From NCBI GenBank assembly GCA_964370815.1, contig CAYJKQ010000007.1, positions 62,001-126,000 of the forward strand: a stretch of 64,000 nucleotides of DNA. The letters run 5' to 3'. A program made the translations under genes and the position numbers. Position 1 is the stretch's first letter. The number at the start of each line of letters is the position of its first letter. The notes under the pieces are model-generated. The model saw nothing but the letters and a program-made list of their open reading frames with translations, was not told the DNA's origin and did no database searches. The DNA is from UBA12087 sp964370815. GTDB taxonomy: Bacteria > Chloroflexota > Anaerolineae > Anaerolineales > Villigracilaceae. This document shows, piece by piece, positions 8,515 through 16,239 of the stretch.

Positions 8515-9255
8515 TCACCAAATTTTGAGCAGCTGGTAACTGTAGATCAGGTTGGGGTTGGTGATCTGCGGGTTCAATTTCAAGAGGCTTTCCACTGTCG
8601 TGCCAAACATGGTGGCGATCTTCTTGAGGGTATCGCCAGGTTGGACAATGTAAGATGTGACACCGATCGGGAGAGCCAGGCGCCTGCCTGCATAGATCAG
8701 GTTGGCATTGGTGATCTGCGGGTTGACCTGCAGGAGGGCATTCACGGTCGATCCCACCCGGTCTGCAATTTTGCGCAAGGTATCCCCCGGTTGAATGATA
8801 TACGTATGACCGGAAGTTGGCGGGGGAGCAACCACAGATGCGATCATTAAACGTTGCCCCTCATAGATCAGGTTGGCATTGGTAATGGCAGGGTTCAGGG
8901 CGAGCAGTTTACTGATGGTGGTATTGAATCGGGCAGCCAATTCTTTAAGTGTGTCCCCGCGCGCGACGATATAGATATCATTGCCATTTGCATCCTTGAT
9001 CAAAGCTCCGGGAAGGACAAAGACCTGCCCGGGGTAGATGACATTGGCATTGGAAATTTGCGGGTTGGCCAGCATCAAGGCAAATACAGTGGTGCCGCAT
9101 CGGGTGGCTATTTTCCTGAGAGTGTCTCCTTTTATCACCGTGTAATTACTTCCGCAGGGCATGGAACCCGCAGAGGCCGGGATCGTAAAGGCAAGGGAGC
9201 CAACCAGTACAGCCAGTAGAACCAATGATCTGAATTGCATTTTGGGAAACATCAT
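8515..9255 (-). CDS. Secreted protein with four LysM domains
   Basis: A 246-residue protein with a signal peptide (hydrophobic stretch ending near PASAGS, residue 30) and four tandem LysM repeats of about 48 residues filling the rest. Each begins with a Y-x-(V/I)-x-x-GDTL motif and ends with a NPxI(T/S)NxNxIYxGQ-like motif. LysM domains bind N-acetylglucosamine-containing glycans, mainly peptidoglycan. There is no catalytic domain, so this is a binding protein or a cell-surface scaffold. It is the first minus-strand gene after the DpnI island and shows the higher GC of the core genome. Confidence 0.88.
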   Translation of the reverse strand: MMFPKMQFRSLVLLAVLVGSLAFTIPASAGSMPCGSNYTVIKGDTLRKIATRCGTTVFALMLANPQISNANVIYPGQVFVLPGALIKDANGNDIYIVARGDTLKELAARFNTTISKLLALNPAITNANLIYEGQRLMIASVVAPPPTSGHTYIIQPGDTLRKIADRVGSTVNALLQVNPQITNANLIYAGRRLALPIGVTSYIVQPGDTLKKIATMFGTTVESLLKLNPQITNPNLIYSYQLLKIW

Positions 9256-9483
9256 TCACCTTCTTTCTTGTCTATTGAAAGGAAAAAAATGGATCCGGTG
9301 GAACAATATCTTTCCTGCTATAGATGTTTAATAGGCTAAAAAAGTTCCCGATCTGCTAAAACCTGGCAGAGCGAAAGGCAAGCGCCCCACTTTGCTTTGC
9401 GGTTTTGTGTTAAATCTTCCACGCGAAATACCCCTCATTCAGTCAAAATGGGCAGGCACTTTGGTCTGCCCCTACATTGCCCG

Positions 9484-9590
9484 TGGTCCACGGTCCATCG
9501 TTTGGGCGAGGGAGCAATCCCCATAGGTCCCGCGTGCAGTGTGCGGGAATTCGCGACCTTCGCCCATCCCGCGTGCTCTTGGCGGGACTA
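9484..9590. repeat. Dispersed hairpin repeats related to the 53.7-kb cluster
   Basis: Three pieces of repeat families seen elsewhere in the window are joined here. GGTCCACGGTCCATCG near 9485 resembles the 27-bp units at 53443. GGGCGAGGGAGCAATCCCC (9504-9522) is, on the other strand, the same block as 53744-53762 with one change. CCCGCGTGCTCTTGGCGGGA (9568-9587) is identical to 33616-33635 and forms a short hairpin. A further hairpin, CCCGC...GCGGG, lies at about 9529-9547. No gene is seen in the 9256-9597 gap. Confidence 0.65.
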
Positions 9591-9597
9591 CTATTCC

Positions 9598-10443
9598 TCA
9601 CTTCTTATCGCGATCCATAGCCGCCTTGACAAGCTTGACGGCGATGCCGCCGCCGGGCACGAACATGCCGACCGCGTCGGCGGTCACATCGAAGACCAGG
9701 TCGCGCGAGAGCATGCCGCGCACCTGGCTGCCCATCTTTTTGCCCCCGCCCTGGATCTCGCCTGTCAGCGCATCAAACTCGACCACCACCTGTTTGTTCT
9801 TGGCAGCCCAGTTGTATTCAAAGGCATACACCGGTCGGAAGTTGATATCCAGCAGCTCCACGTCCAGGCGCTCCTCATGGATGATATCCGCCTTGACCGG
9901 CTTGATGACATCCGCCATGACCGAGCGCACCACCGTGGTGGCTTTGGAATGGGGCGGCACCACGATCACGCCTTCGGGAGCGAATTTGTCCAGCTCCGTG
10001 ATCTCGGTCTTGGCGAAGGACTGGTATTTGCTCAGGTCAAGTTGAGCGCCGCTGCCATCAAAGGTGAAATGATGATGGCTCTCTTCCAGGCAGTGCTCCA
10101 CACCCGGCAGGGTAAAACTGGCGCCGCCTTTCTGGCTGACTGTTACGGGCAGGTCCTGCCCCAGGGCGGTGACGTTCTGGATCTCCGCTCCGCTGAGCGG
10201 GACGTTGTAGGTGCGGTTGCGCTCGTAGGAGGTGCGCAGAAAGACGCTGATCTGCCAGAAGGCTTCCAGGCGGCTTTCGACCGATGCCAGCTGAATGTCT
10301 TCCGGTTTGGGGCGCGCCAGCAGGGACCCGAGCGTGCCGGAGACCAGGTTGATCTTCTTTTGTTCCACGCGGTCGCGCGCCACCTCCACGCTCATCTGTG
10401 GAATGAGATGAAAAGCACGTTCTTTGGCGAGAAAAATGTCCAT
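9598..10443 (-). CDS. Conserved-looking protein of unknown function
   Basis: The 281-residue product has no signal peptide or membrane segment and no motif I can place. It begins MDIFLAKERAF and has a central region rich in beta-strand-like sequence (GGASFTLPG, EESHHHFTFDG, APEGVIVVPP). The C-terminal segment VYAFEYNWAAKN...VVVEFDALTGEI suggests a small peptidase-propeptide-like or transthyretin-like beta domain, followed by a hydrophobic Gly-rich tail (AVGMFVPGGGIAVKL). Codon use is like the core genes. It stands between the LysM protein and a lipoprotein on the same strand, but 170 bases separate it from the latter, so co-transcription is uncertain. Confidence 0.6.
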   Translation of the reverse strand: MDIFLAKERAFHLIPQMSVEVARDRVEQKKINLVSGTLGSLLARPKPEDIQLASVESRLEAFWQISVFLRTSYERNRTYNVPLSGAEIQNVTALGQDLPVTVSQKGGASFTLPGVEHCLEESHHHFTFDGSGAQLDLSKYQSFAKTEITELDKFAPEGVIVVPPHSKATTVVRSVMADVIKPVKADIIHEERLDVELLDINFRPVYAFEYNWAAKNKQVVVEFDALTGEIQGGGKKMGSQVRGMLSRDLVFDVTADAVGMFVPGGGIAVKLVKAAMDRDKK

Positions 10444-10554
10444 ACCAGCCTCCCGGGCAGAATTATGAATGGGTTGAAAGAATCATGGCTCCATTATCGC
10501 GCAATTGTGCCCCAAAAGGCAACCCCATGATTGGGGTCGAGAATCAGCGCATGA

Positions 10555-10590
10555 ATCAAAACACCCCGCAGGTTGAAGCTGGCAGGGTGT
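10555..10590 (-). terminator. Rho-independent terminator of the lipoprotein gene
   Basis: On the minus strand an ACACCCTGC arm (10590-10582) pairs with GCGGGGTGT (10569-10561), nine base pairs with one wobble, followed by TTTTGAT. It lies 24 bases after the stop of the lipoprotein gene. Confidence 0.6.
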
Positions 10591-10613
10591 CTTGGGCATC
10601 AGTAACCTGGGTT

Positions 10614-11462
10614 TCAGGGAATGTTGTAAGCGGTCAATTCGATGCTGGTGCTCAGGTCAGCGCCCGGGTCAGATACCGACTTTACCATGCCCACTCCCGC
10701 GGCGTGCCAGGCAGTGGTGGTGGAATTGAAATTTGCCGGAATATCCATGCCAGCCATTGTGATGGTCATGATGATGTTCACCTGGCAATCCACCCGGATC
10801 GCCTCGAATGTACCGGCGGGAACGGTCACCGTTTCATACGCATCGGCGCTGCAGTCGTAGGAGGTCTCGCTTTTTGATGGGATCTCCTGCCCGTTCAGGT
10901 TTTGAACACCTTCCAGGGTGATGTTCTGGGTCCAGGTGGTGCCGGGTTGGATATCAGCCGGGAAAGTTACCCCATCCAGGTAGGTTGTCTGGAAATCCGA
11001 ATTCAACCCGGTGGCTTGCACATTGGCTGTAAATGTCGAGCCAGCACCCGGGTTCAGTGCGATCAGCGTGCCGGCATCACAGGTCCATTGACCGGTGCGG
11101 GTGGTACCGCTGCCAAAAACATCCTGGTCAGTGAAGCCATCGGATGTCAGGGCAGATATGGATCTGGTAAATGTATCCGGCAGCGGGCCGGTCATGGAAT
11201 AGCTCCAGGTGGCACCCACCACGACAGGATAGAGTGGATTGTCACAGTCACCATTGCCACTGGAGAAATCCGGGGTTCCGGCAGGATCCGTGGCAATAGG
11301 GGTATCTGCAGGCGTAAGCATGGCTACGACCTGTGTTTGTGCTTCAGCCGGGATCAATGTTTGCAGTGAACTGACAGGGTTTGCGCCGCCGGTCAGGCTG
11401 CAAGCCAGTGTGGTCATCAAAAGAATTCCAGCCATGGAAAGCAGTTTGAGATGATTTTTCAT
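10614..11462 (-). CDS. Lipoprotein of unknown function
   Basis: The 282-residue protein has a lipoprotein signal peptide ending in the lipobox LACS (Cys21), so it is predicted to be lipid-anchored on the outer face of the membrane. A Thr/Pro/Ala-rich linker follows. The mature part is a beta-rich domain with GATWSYSMTGPLPDTFT, GTTWTQNITLEG and VTVPAGTFEAIRVDCQV. Similar strings occur in many uncharacterised extracytoplasmic proteins with a repeated G-x-T-W pattern. A GGAG ribosome site lies seven bases before the ATG. A consensus promoter and a terminator-like leader hairpin precede it. Its function is not known. Confidence 0.75.
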   Translation of the reverse strand: MKNHLKLLSMAGILLMTTLACSLTGGANPVSSLQTLIPAEAQTQVVAMLTPADTPIATDPAGTPDFSSGNGDCDNPLYPVVVGATWSYSMTGPLPDTFTRSISALTSDGFTDQDVFGSGTTRTGQWTCDAGTLIALNPGAGSTFTANVQATGLNSDFQTTYLDGVTFPADIQPGTTWTQNITLEGVQNLNGQEIPSKSETSYDCSADAYETVTVPAGTFEAIRVDCQVNIIMTITMAGMDIPANFNSTTTAWHAAGVGMVKSVSDPGADLSTSIELTAYNIP

Positions 11463-11481
11463 ATTAAATTCTCCAATTAAA

Positions 11482-11531
11482 GAAAAAAAAACTCCTCAAT
11501 GACCTTTCCGGGTTTTTGCGAACAGGGGAGT
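11482..11531 (-). terminator. Terminator-like hairpin in the leader of the lipoprotein gene
   Basis: Read on the minus strand, ACTCCCC (11531-11525) pairs with GAGGAGT (11497-11491), seven pairs with one wobble, around a 27-nt loop that can form a small inner CCC/GG stem. A run of T residues (11490-11482, one C) follows. It sits between the promoter at 11547-11575 and the lipoprotein start at 11462. It can therefore act as an attenuator, or it may end the DtxR-type gene upstream. Confidence 0.5.
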
Positions 11532-11546
11532 GAATGAATTGGTTAT

Positions 11547-11575
11547 ATTATACAAAATAAGATATATATTGTCAA
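11547..11575 (-). promoter_or_regulatory. Consensus sigma-70 promoter for the lipoprotein gene
   Basis: On the minus strand, TTGACA (11575-11570) and TATAAT (11552-11547) are separated by exactly 17 bases. Both hexamers are perfect matches to the housekeeping consensus. The expected transcript begins near 11540, leaving a leader of about 78 nt that contains the terminator-like hairpin. Confidence 0.8.
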
Positions 11576-11640
11576 CTATCTGGTATTAAGTGTTATTTAA
11601 ACTTGAAAAGGTGACATTTTCCCGCAGCCGATGGGAGAGA

Positions 11641-12336
11641 TCAGACCGGCTTTTCAACAAAGACATAACGGGCAGCTGAATAACCAAGTGTGCAGGGCTT
11701 GCCGGCTATATTTATCTTGATGGTCTGGTTGAAAGGCAGCACCTCGACCACCTGCGCCTGTGCTCCCGGCAGGATATTGTTGTCTATCAAAAAACCCAGC
11801 ATTTCCTGGTTGTTTTCAGCCAGCTCGTGCACCCGGCGAATGATCACTTCCTGACCGCTGTCAATTTCAGTGAGCGGGATCCAGGCACTGGTGGCTTCTT
11901 CGCAGCCCGGAAAGGGATTGCCGTGCGGACAGACCTGGGGGTTGTTAAGGATATCCACCAGGCGCTCTTCCAGCTGGGGCGAGATGGCATGTTCAATAAG
12001 ATGCGCTTCCGCGTGGATCTGTTGGATGGGGAGCTTTAATATCTTCAGGAGCAGCCATTCGGTCAGCATATGTCTGCGCACCACGGAGTTTGCGGCATGC
12101 CGCCCGGTATCCGTCAGGTGGATGTCTTTGCGGCGTTCCTTGCCGCTGATCCAGTTGTCGCGCTCCATGCGTTTCAAGGTCATGGCGACCGTCGCCGGGG
12201 CGACATCCAACTCCTCCGCCAGGCGGGCTGCCACGATCGCCCCGTGGTCACGCTCCATGACGAACATGGTCATTAAATAATTTTCAACCGTGTGGGTGGG
12301 GCGTGAGGTGCTGCTGTTTGTTTCGGAAGGTGACAT
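11641..12336 (-). CDS. DtxR/MntR-family metal-dependent transcriptional regulator
   Basis: The 231-residue protein has an N-terminal winged helix (TVENYLMTMFVM, AARLAEELDVAPATVAMTLKRM, DIHLTDTGR). A dimerisation and metal-binding domain follows, with HAEAHLIEHAISPQLEERL and CPHGNPFPGC, both signatures of DtxR/MntR/IdeR proteins. The C-terminal 75 residues form the SH3/FeoA-like domain. These proteins bind Fe2+ or Mn2+ and repress uptake genes. It is divergent from an FTR1 iron permease and a FeoA-domain gene, and a perfect palindrome lies between the two starts. That context points to iron or manganese control of this locus. The metal cannot be told from sequence alone. Confidence 0.9.
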   Translation of the reverse strand: MSPSETNSSTSRPTHTVENYLMTMFVMERDHGAIVAARLAEELDVAPATVAMTLKRMERDNWISGKERRKDIHLTDTGRHAANSVVRRHMLTEWLLLKILKLPIQQIHAEAHLIEHAISPQLEERLVDILNNPQVCPHGNPFPGCEEATSAWIPLTEIDSGQEVIIRRVHELAENNQEMLGFLIDNNILPGAQAQVVEVLPFNQTIKINIAGKPCTLGYSAARYVFVEKPV

Positions 12337-12383
12337 GTGACTATCAAAATTGTTATTAATTCAACCTATGGTAATATTGCATA

Positions 12384-12397
12384 TTAGTATATACTAA
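12384..12397. promoter_or_regulatory. Palindromic operator between the DtxR-type gene and FTR1
   Basis: TTAGTATATACTAA is a perfect 14-base palindrome, located 48 bases upstream of the regulator start and about 82 bases upstream of the permease start. Its TTAG...CTAA ends agree with known DtxR/IdeR boxes, which have TTAGG...CCTAA ends. It is the best candidate for the site through which the regulator controls both directions. Confidence 0.65.
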
Positions 12398-12478
12398 CTA
12401 TCGTTAATGCTTCGTACTAACCCATTCTATCATGCTCGAACGGGTTGTCAAGCATACCCATTTATTTTCGGAGGCAGG

Positions 12479-13306
12479 ATGCTGGCAAGTTTTCTCTTGG
12501 CATTGCGGGAAGGGCTCGAAGCCGCCCTGATCATCGGGATCGTCCTGGCAGCCCTGCGCAAAACGGGGCGACCCGGTTTGATGCCGGTCATCTGGCAGGG
12601 TCTGGTGGCAGCCATTGCTGCCAGCCTGGTCGCCGCGTTTGTGCTGAACTGGCTGGGGACAGAGTTTGAGGGCCGGGCAGAGCAGATCTTTGAAGGCATC
12701 ACCATGCTGGCAGCTGCCATCCTGCTGACCTGGATGATCTTCTGGATGAAGCGCCAGGCAGCTGATCAGAAAAAGGATCTGGAAACCGGCATCAGCCAGG
12801 CTGCCCGCCAAAGCAATCGCTGGGCGCTGTTCTGGCTGTCCTTCCTGGCGGTCGGGCGTGAAGGGCTCGAACTGGTCTTGTTCCTGGTCGCCACGAAACT
12901 TGCCAGCGGCGCCGCACAAACCATCCTGGGAGCGTTGCTTGGTCTGACGACCGCCGCCCTGCTGGGCTGGATGCTATTCACTTCGAGCAAACGTCTGCGC
13001 CTGGAGCAATTCTTTCTAGTCACCAACATCCTGCTGGTATTTTTTGCAGCCGGGTTGGTGGCGCATGGCGTTCATGAATTTAATGAAGCCGGGATCATAC
13101 CATCCCTGATCGAGCACATCTGGGATATCAACCCGATCTTGAATGAAAAGCAGCCGCTCGGGCAGATGTTGACCGCCCTGCTTGGCTACAATGCCAACCC
13201 CTCCCTGAGTGAAAGCCTGGCATACCTGGCTTACTTTCTGGGTGTGGGCTTCCTGTGGAAAACACTGAGCGGGAATGTGACCCGATCTCGGGCAACCTCA
13301 TATTGA
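12479..13306 (+). CDS. FTR1-family iron permease
   Basis: From the ATG at 12479, preceded by a GGAGG ribosome site, the product is 275 residues with about seven hydrophobic segments. It carries two REGLE motifs (LALREGLEAALI at residue 8 and AVGREGLELVL near residue 125), the iron-binding signature of Ftr1/EfeU permeases. The frame extends further upstream, but those residues lack membrane character and a ribosome site. FTR1 proteins import ferric iron, usually with an oxidase or EfeO/EfeB partner; none is present here. A FeoA gene begins within a few bases of its stop. Control by the divergent DtxR-type regulator is likely. Confidence 0.92.
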   Translation: MLASFLLALREGLEAALIIGIVLAALRKTGRPGLMPVIWQGLVAAIAASLVAAFVLNWLGTEFEGRAEQIFEGITMLAAAILLTWMIFWMKRQAADQKKDLETGISQAARQSNRWALFWLSFLAVGREGLELVLFLVATKLASGAAQTILGALLGLTTAALLGWMLFTSSKRLRLEQFFLVTNILLVFFAAGLVAHGVHEFNEAGIIPSLIEHIWDINPILNEKQPLGQMLTALLGYNANPSLSESLAYLAYFLGVGFLWKTLSGNVTRSRATSY

Positions 13307-13311
13307 TTGGA

Positions 13312-13578
13312 ATGGAATTGATGCATCTTTCGGACTTGGAATCGGGTAATTGCGCCAGGTTTGTGGCTGTGGAGGGGGGCAAACGCCTGAGCGGTACACT
13401 CCGTCAATATGGATTCTACCCTGGCGAGCAGATGCGGGTCATCCGCATCGGACCGTTTGGAGGTCCCGTTCTGGTCGAGATCAATCAGCGCGAAATTGCC
13501 CTGGGGCGTAGAGTTGCAGGCAAAGTACTGGTAGAATTGGTGGCAGACCGTAAGGAAGGCAAACGAAACACGGAATGA
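13312..13578 (+). CDS. FeoA-domain protein
   Basis: The protein of about 88 residues is a single FeoA/SH3-like domain: MHLSDLESGNCARFVAVEGG, then LRQYGFYPGEQMRVIRIGPFGGPVLVEI and ALGRRVAGKVLVEL. The ATG at 13312 is chosen because it lies just after the FTR1 stop; GTG at 13255 would overlap FTR1 by about 50 bases, and ATG at 13321 is also possible. FeoA assists ferrous iron uptake by FeoB, yet no feoB is here. Pairing with FTR1 under a DtxR-type regulator suggests an accessory role in iron import. Confidence 0.85.
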   Translation: MELMHLSDLESGNCARFVAVEGGKRLSGTLRQYGFYPGEQMRVIRIGPFGGPVLVEINQREIALGRRVAGKVLVELVADRKEGKRNTE

Positions 13579-13648
13579 TCTGAAAACGAAAAACGGTCTG
13601 CTGCAATACTCCATTCCACCCTTGTAATGAAAGCTTATTGGAGATGCA

Positions 13649-14002
13649 ATGACCCAAAAACCCCTGCAATGTCTCTCTGATCTCGATCGCTACCTGACCG
13701 CCTGGATCTTCCTGGCAATGGCACTCGGTATCGGTTTTTTCTTCCCACCCTACGTACAAAAAATTAACTCGACAGGTTCCATCGCGATGACCAGCATCCC
13801 GTTCGCCATCGGCTTGATCCTGGTGATGATCCCGTTCCTGGCTAAAGTGAGCTATGACGGTTTGGTGAATGTGGCTTTCTTCTTCCAGAAACGCCTGTAC
13901 GCAGCGGGAAGAGTGAAGTGGGTTAGTGGGAAGATGGATGTTGGTGAGTGTCGGCAGACCATTTACCAACCCACCGGCTCCTTTTTTCTTAAAGAACCAT
14001 AA
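13649..14002 (+). pseudogene. Truncated ACR3-type arsenite efflux transporter
   Basis: The first 72 or so residues match the N-terminus of ACR3/ArsB arsenite permeases: LDRYLTAWIFLAMALGIG, then TSIPFAIGLILVMIPFLAKVSYDGL. After that the frame runs into unrelated sequence (FFFQKRLYAAGRVKW...) and stops at 117 residues, against about 350 in intact ACR3. A ribosome site (GGAG) still precedes the ATG. No other ars gene is visible. It is best read as the remnant of a deleted transporter. A GTGGGTT/AACCCAC inverted repeat near 13917-13975 lies in the non-homologous tail and may mark the junction. Confidence 0.75.
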
Positions 14003-14023
14003 AAATTGTTTGGAGAAAGACCG

Positions 14024-16108
14024 ATGAGAACTGCCCGGGTTCACAATTCTACTTTTCTTGATCGTTTGCAGCCTTCCACCACGACCATCTTGATAATTTC
14101 CGCAGTCGCAGTTGGCGCAGGAACAGGTTTGGGTGCGGTATTCTTTATTAAACTGATCTCCCTGGTTGAGCAGCTATTCTATGTCAGCGGGGCAACGGTT
14201 TTTGGTTTTCTCGGAATTGGCTTGTTCATCGTTGCGCCAGTTGTGGGGAGTCTATTGGGCGGTCCGGTGATCACCTTCTTTGCCAGAGAAGCAAAGGGTC
14301 ATGGCGTACCCGAAGTCATGCAGGCAATCGCTTTGCGGGGCGGACGCATTCGCCCCCGTGTGGTGGTCGCCAAAGTAATCGCATCTGCGTTGTGCATCGG
14401 GAGCGGAGGCTCGGCAGGTCGCGAGGGTCCCATTGTTCAGGTCGGGTCAGCGCTTGGTTCATCCATCGGGCAATGGCTGCATCTCTCCGAGGCTCGCTTG
14501 CGCAACCTGGTGGCTTGTGGTGCGGCAGCGGGTATCGCTGCCACGTTCAATGCGCCTATTGCAGGCGTTATTTTTGCAATGGAGATCATCCTGGGAGAAT
14601 TGCACCTGGGTGATCTGGGTAATGTTGTCATTTCAGCAGTTACAGCCAGTACCATCGCTCGAATCTTCCTGGGCGATCACCCGGCATTCATCATTCCCAA
14701 CTATGCCATGAAAACACCCTGGGAGGTGATCCTGTATGTTCTGCTGGGTATCCTGGCTGCTGTGACTGCTGTAGGATTTATAAAATTATTGTACTGGTTT
14801 GAAGATCGCTTCGATAATTGGCGTTTTCCAGACGCACTAAAACCTGCAGTTGGTGGCTTATTGCTGGGTGGGCTGGGTTTTTTATACCTGCTGGTAATTC
14901 AGCGAACTGCGGGTCTGGCGTCATCGGACGGGATGCCAGCCATGTTCGGGTCTGGTTTTGCAACCATAGAAGCCGCCTTGCTTGGCAAGCTCCCCCTGGG
15001 ATTGTTGCTGGGTCTGGTGATATTGAAACCCCTGGCAACCTCGTTCACACTTGGTTCGGGAAACTCGGGTGGTGTATTTGCACCGGCTTTATTCACCGGA
15101 GCAGCGCTTGGTGGGGCGTTTGGCTGGCTGGTTGATTATTTTGCACCGGGCATGACAGCCGGACCCGGGGCATTTGCAATTGTGGGTATGGCGGCTGTAT
15201 TTGCCGGAGCTGCACATGCTCCATTTTCCGCCATCCTGATCGTCTTTGAAATGACCAATGATTATCGCTTGATGCTGCCGTTGATGACAGCTGTCATCGT
15301 GAGCCTGATCGTTTCAAGGCGCATCCACCCCGAGTCGATCTACACACTTAAACTTGTCCGGCGAGGCATCCATCTGAAACAAGGTCGTGACCTGGACGTG
15401 ATGGAAACGGTGCGGGTTGATGAAGTAATGTTAGATCAACCTGTAACGGTTCCAGTTGATATGCCCATCTCTCTTTTGTCAGGTGAATTTCTGGAAACTG
15501 GGCGGCATGGTTTTCCAGTCCTGGATACGGATGGAAGTCTGTTTGGGATGGTTTCTCTTGAAGATTATCGTCGCGTCACTCACGAAAAATCGGATTCCGC
15601 TGCCAGCCTGGTAGTACGGGATATTGCCACGCAGACCGTTATCAGTGTCTATCCAGATGAAACTGTGGGCGTTGCTTTGCAGCGTATGGCTCCGCGTGAT
15701 CTTTCACGGCTTCCAGTGGTGGCGCGCCACGACCCACAAAAACTGGTGGGTGTCGTGCGGCGTAATGATATTGTCCGGGCATATGACCTCGGTTCAGTGC
15801 GCCGTGAGGAAGCCCGGCACCAGGCTGTGCAAAACAACAGTGTCAATGATGTCCACGCCCGGTTTATGGAAATAAAGATCAATTCGGATTTCCACGCCTC
15901 TGGAAAAACAGTGGCTGAACTTACTTTACCACGCGCCGCAGTCATAGTTTCGATCCGACGCGGTCATGACCTGTTAATTCCGCACGGGGATACGCGCTTT
16001 CTGAATGGAGACGCTGTGACAGTGTTGTGTGAACGACAGTGCATGGACGAAGTAAAAGTTGCTTTTATGAGCAAGGATAAGATCGGGGTCGTCGCAAAAA
16101 CTGATTGA
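14024..16108 (+). CDS. ClC-family chloride channel/transporter with CBS pair and TrkA-C domain
   Basis: From the ATG at 14024 (GGAGAAAG ribosome site) the product is 694 residues. About 440 residues of multi-pass membrane sequence include the ClC signatures GSGGSAGREGPIVQ (with the gating Glu of GREGP) and GSGNSGGVFAPALF. Two CBS domains follow (about 455-600), then a TrkA-C/RCK-C-like domain (AELTLPRAAVIVSIRRG...FLNGDAVTVLCE). ClC proteins carry Cl- or exchange Cl- for H+. The soluble domains probably bind nucleotides or ions and gate the transporter. It follows the broken ACR3 gene; a link in function is not implied. Confidence 0.93.
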   Translation: MRTARVHNSTFLDRLQPSTTTILIISAVAVGAGTGLGAVFFIKLISLVEQLFYVSGATVFGFLGIGLFIVAPVVGSLLGGPVITFFAREAKGHGVPEVMQAIALRGGRIRPRVVVAKVIASALCIGSGGSAGREGPIVQVGSALGSSIGQWLHLSEARLRNLVACGAAAGIAATFNAPIAGVIFAMEIILGELHLGDLGNVVISAVTASTIARIFLGDHPAFIIPNYAMKTPWEVILYVLLGILAAVTAVGFIKLLYWFEDRFDNWRFPDALKPAVGGLLLGGLGFLYLLVIQRTAGLASSDGMPAMFGSGFATIEAALLGKLPLGLLLGLVILKPLATSFTLGSGNSGGVFAPALFTGAALGGAFGWLVDYFAPGMTAGPGAFAIVGMAAVFAGAAHAPFSAILIVFEMTNDYRLMLPLMTAVIVSLIVSRRIHPESIYTLKLVRRGIHLKQGRDLDVMETVRVDEVMLDQPVTVPVDMPISLLSGEFLETGRHGFPVLDTDGSLFGMVSLEDYRRVTHEKSDSAASLVVRDIATQTVISVYPDETVGVALQRMAPRDLSRLPVVARHDPQKLVGVVRRNDIVRAYDLGSVRREEARHQAVQNNSVNDVHARFMEIKINSDFHASGKTVAELTLPRAAVIVSIRRGHDLLIPHGDTRFLNGDAVTVLCERQCMDEVKVAFMSKDKIGVVAKTD

Positions 16109-16133
16109 TTTTTGTGAGTCGAAGTTATACTAT
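16105..16133 (+). promoter_or_regulatory. Candidate promoter for the DUF389-SH3 gene
   Basis: TTGATT (16105-16110) and TACTAT (16128-16133) are 17 bases apart and lie about 107 bases upstream of the next start codon. The -35 overlaps the stop codon of the ClC gene. This is a moderate match to the housekeeping consensus. Confidence 0.35.
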
Positions 16134-16239
16134 ACTTGTGAAATGAATTACACCACTCAGGAGATCATCTGAAAACAGTGGTTACAAGGGTGCTGGCAGT
16201 AAGGAAGCAGCAGGTGGTTATTGCCGGAGGAAAATTGGA

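Noticed and set aside
9397..10530. 377-codon plus-strand frame opposite the unknown protein at 9598
   Set aside because: It begins inside dispersed repeats and reads as His/Asp-rich antisense sequence; the minus-strand frame has a better start and natural composition.
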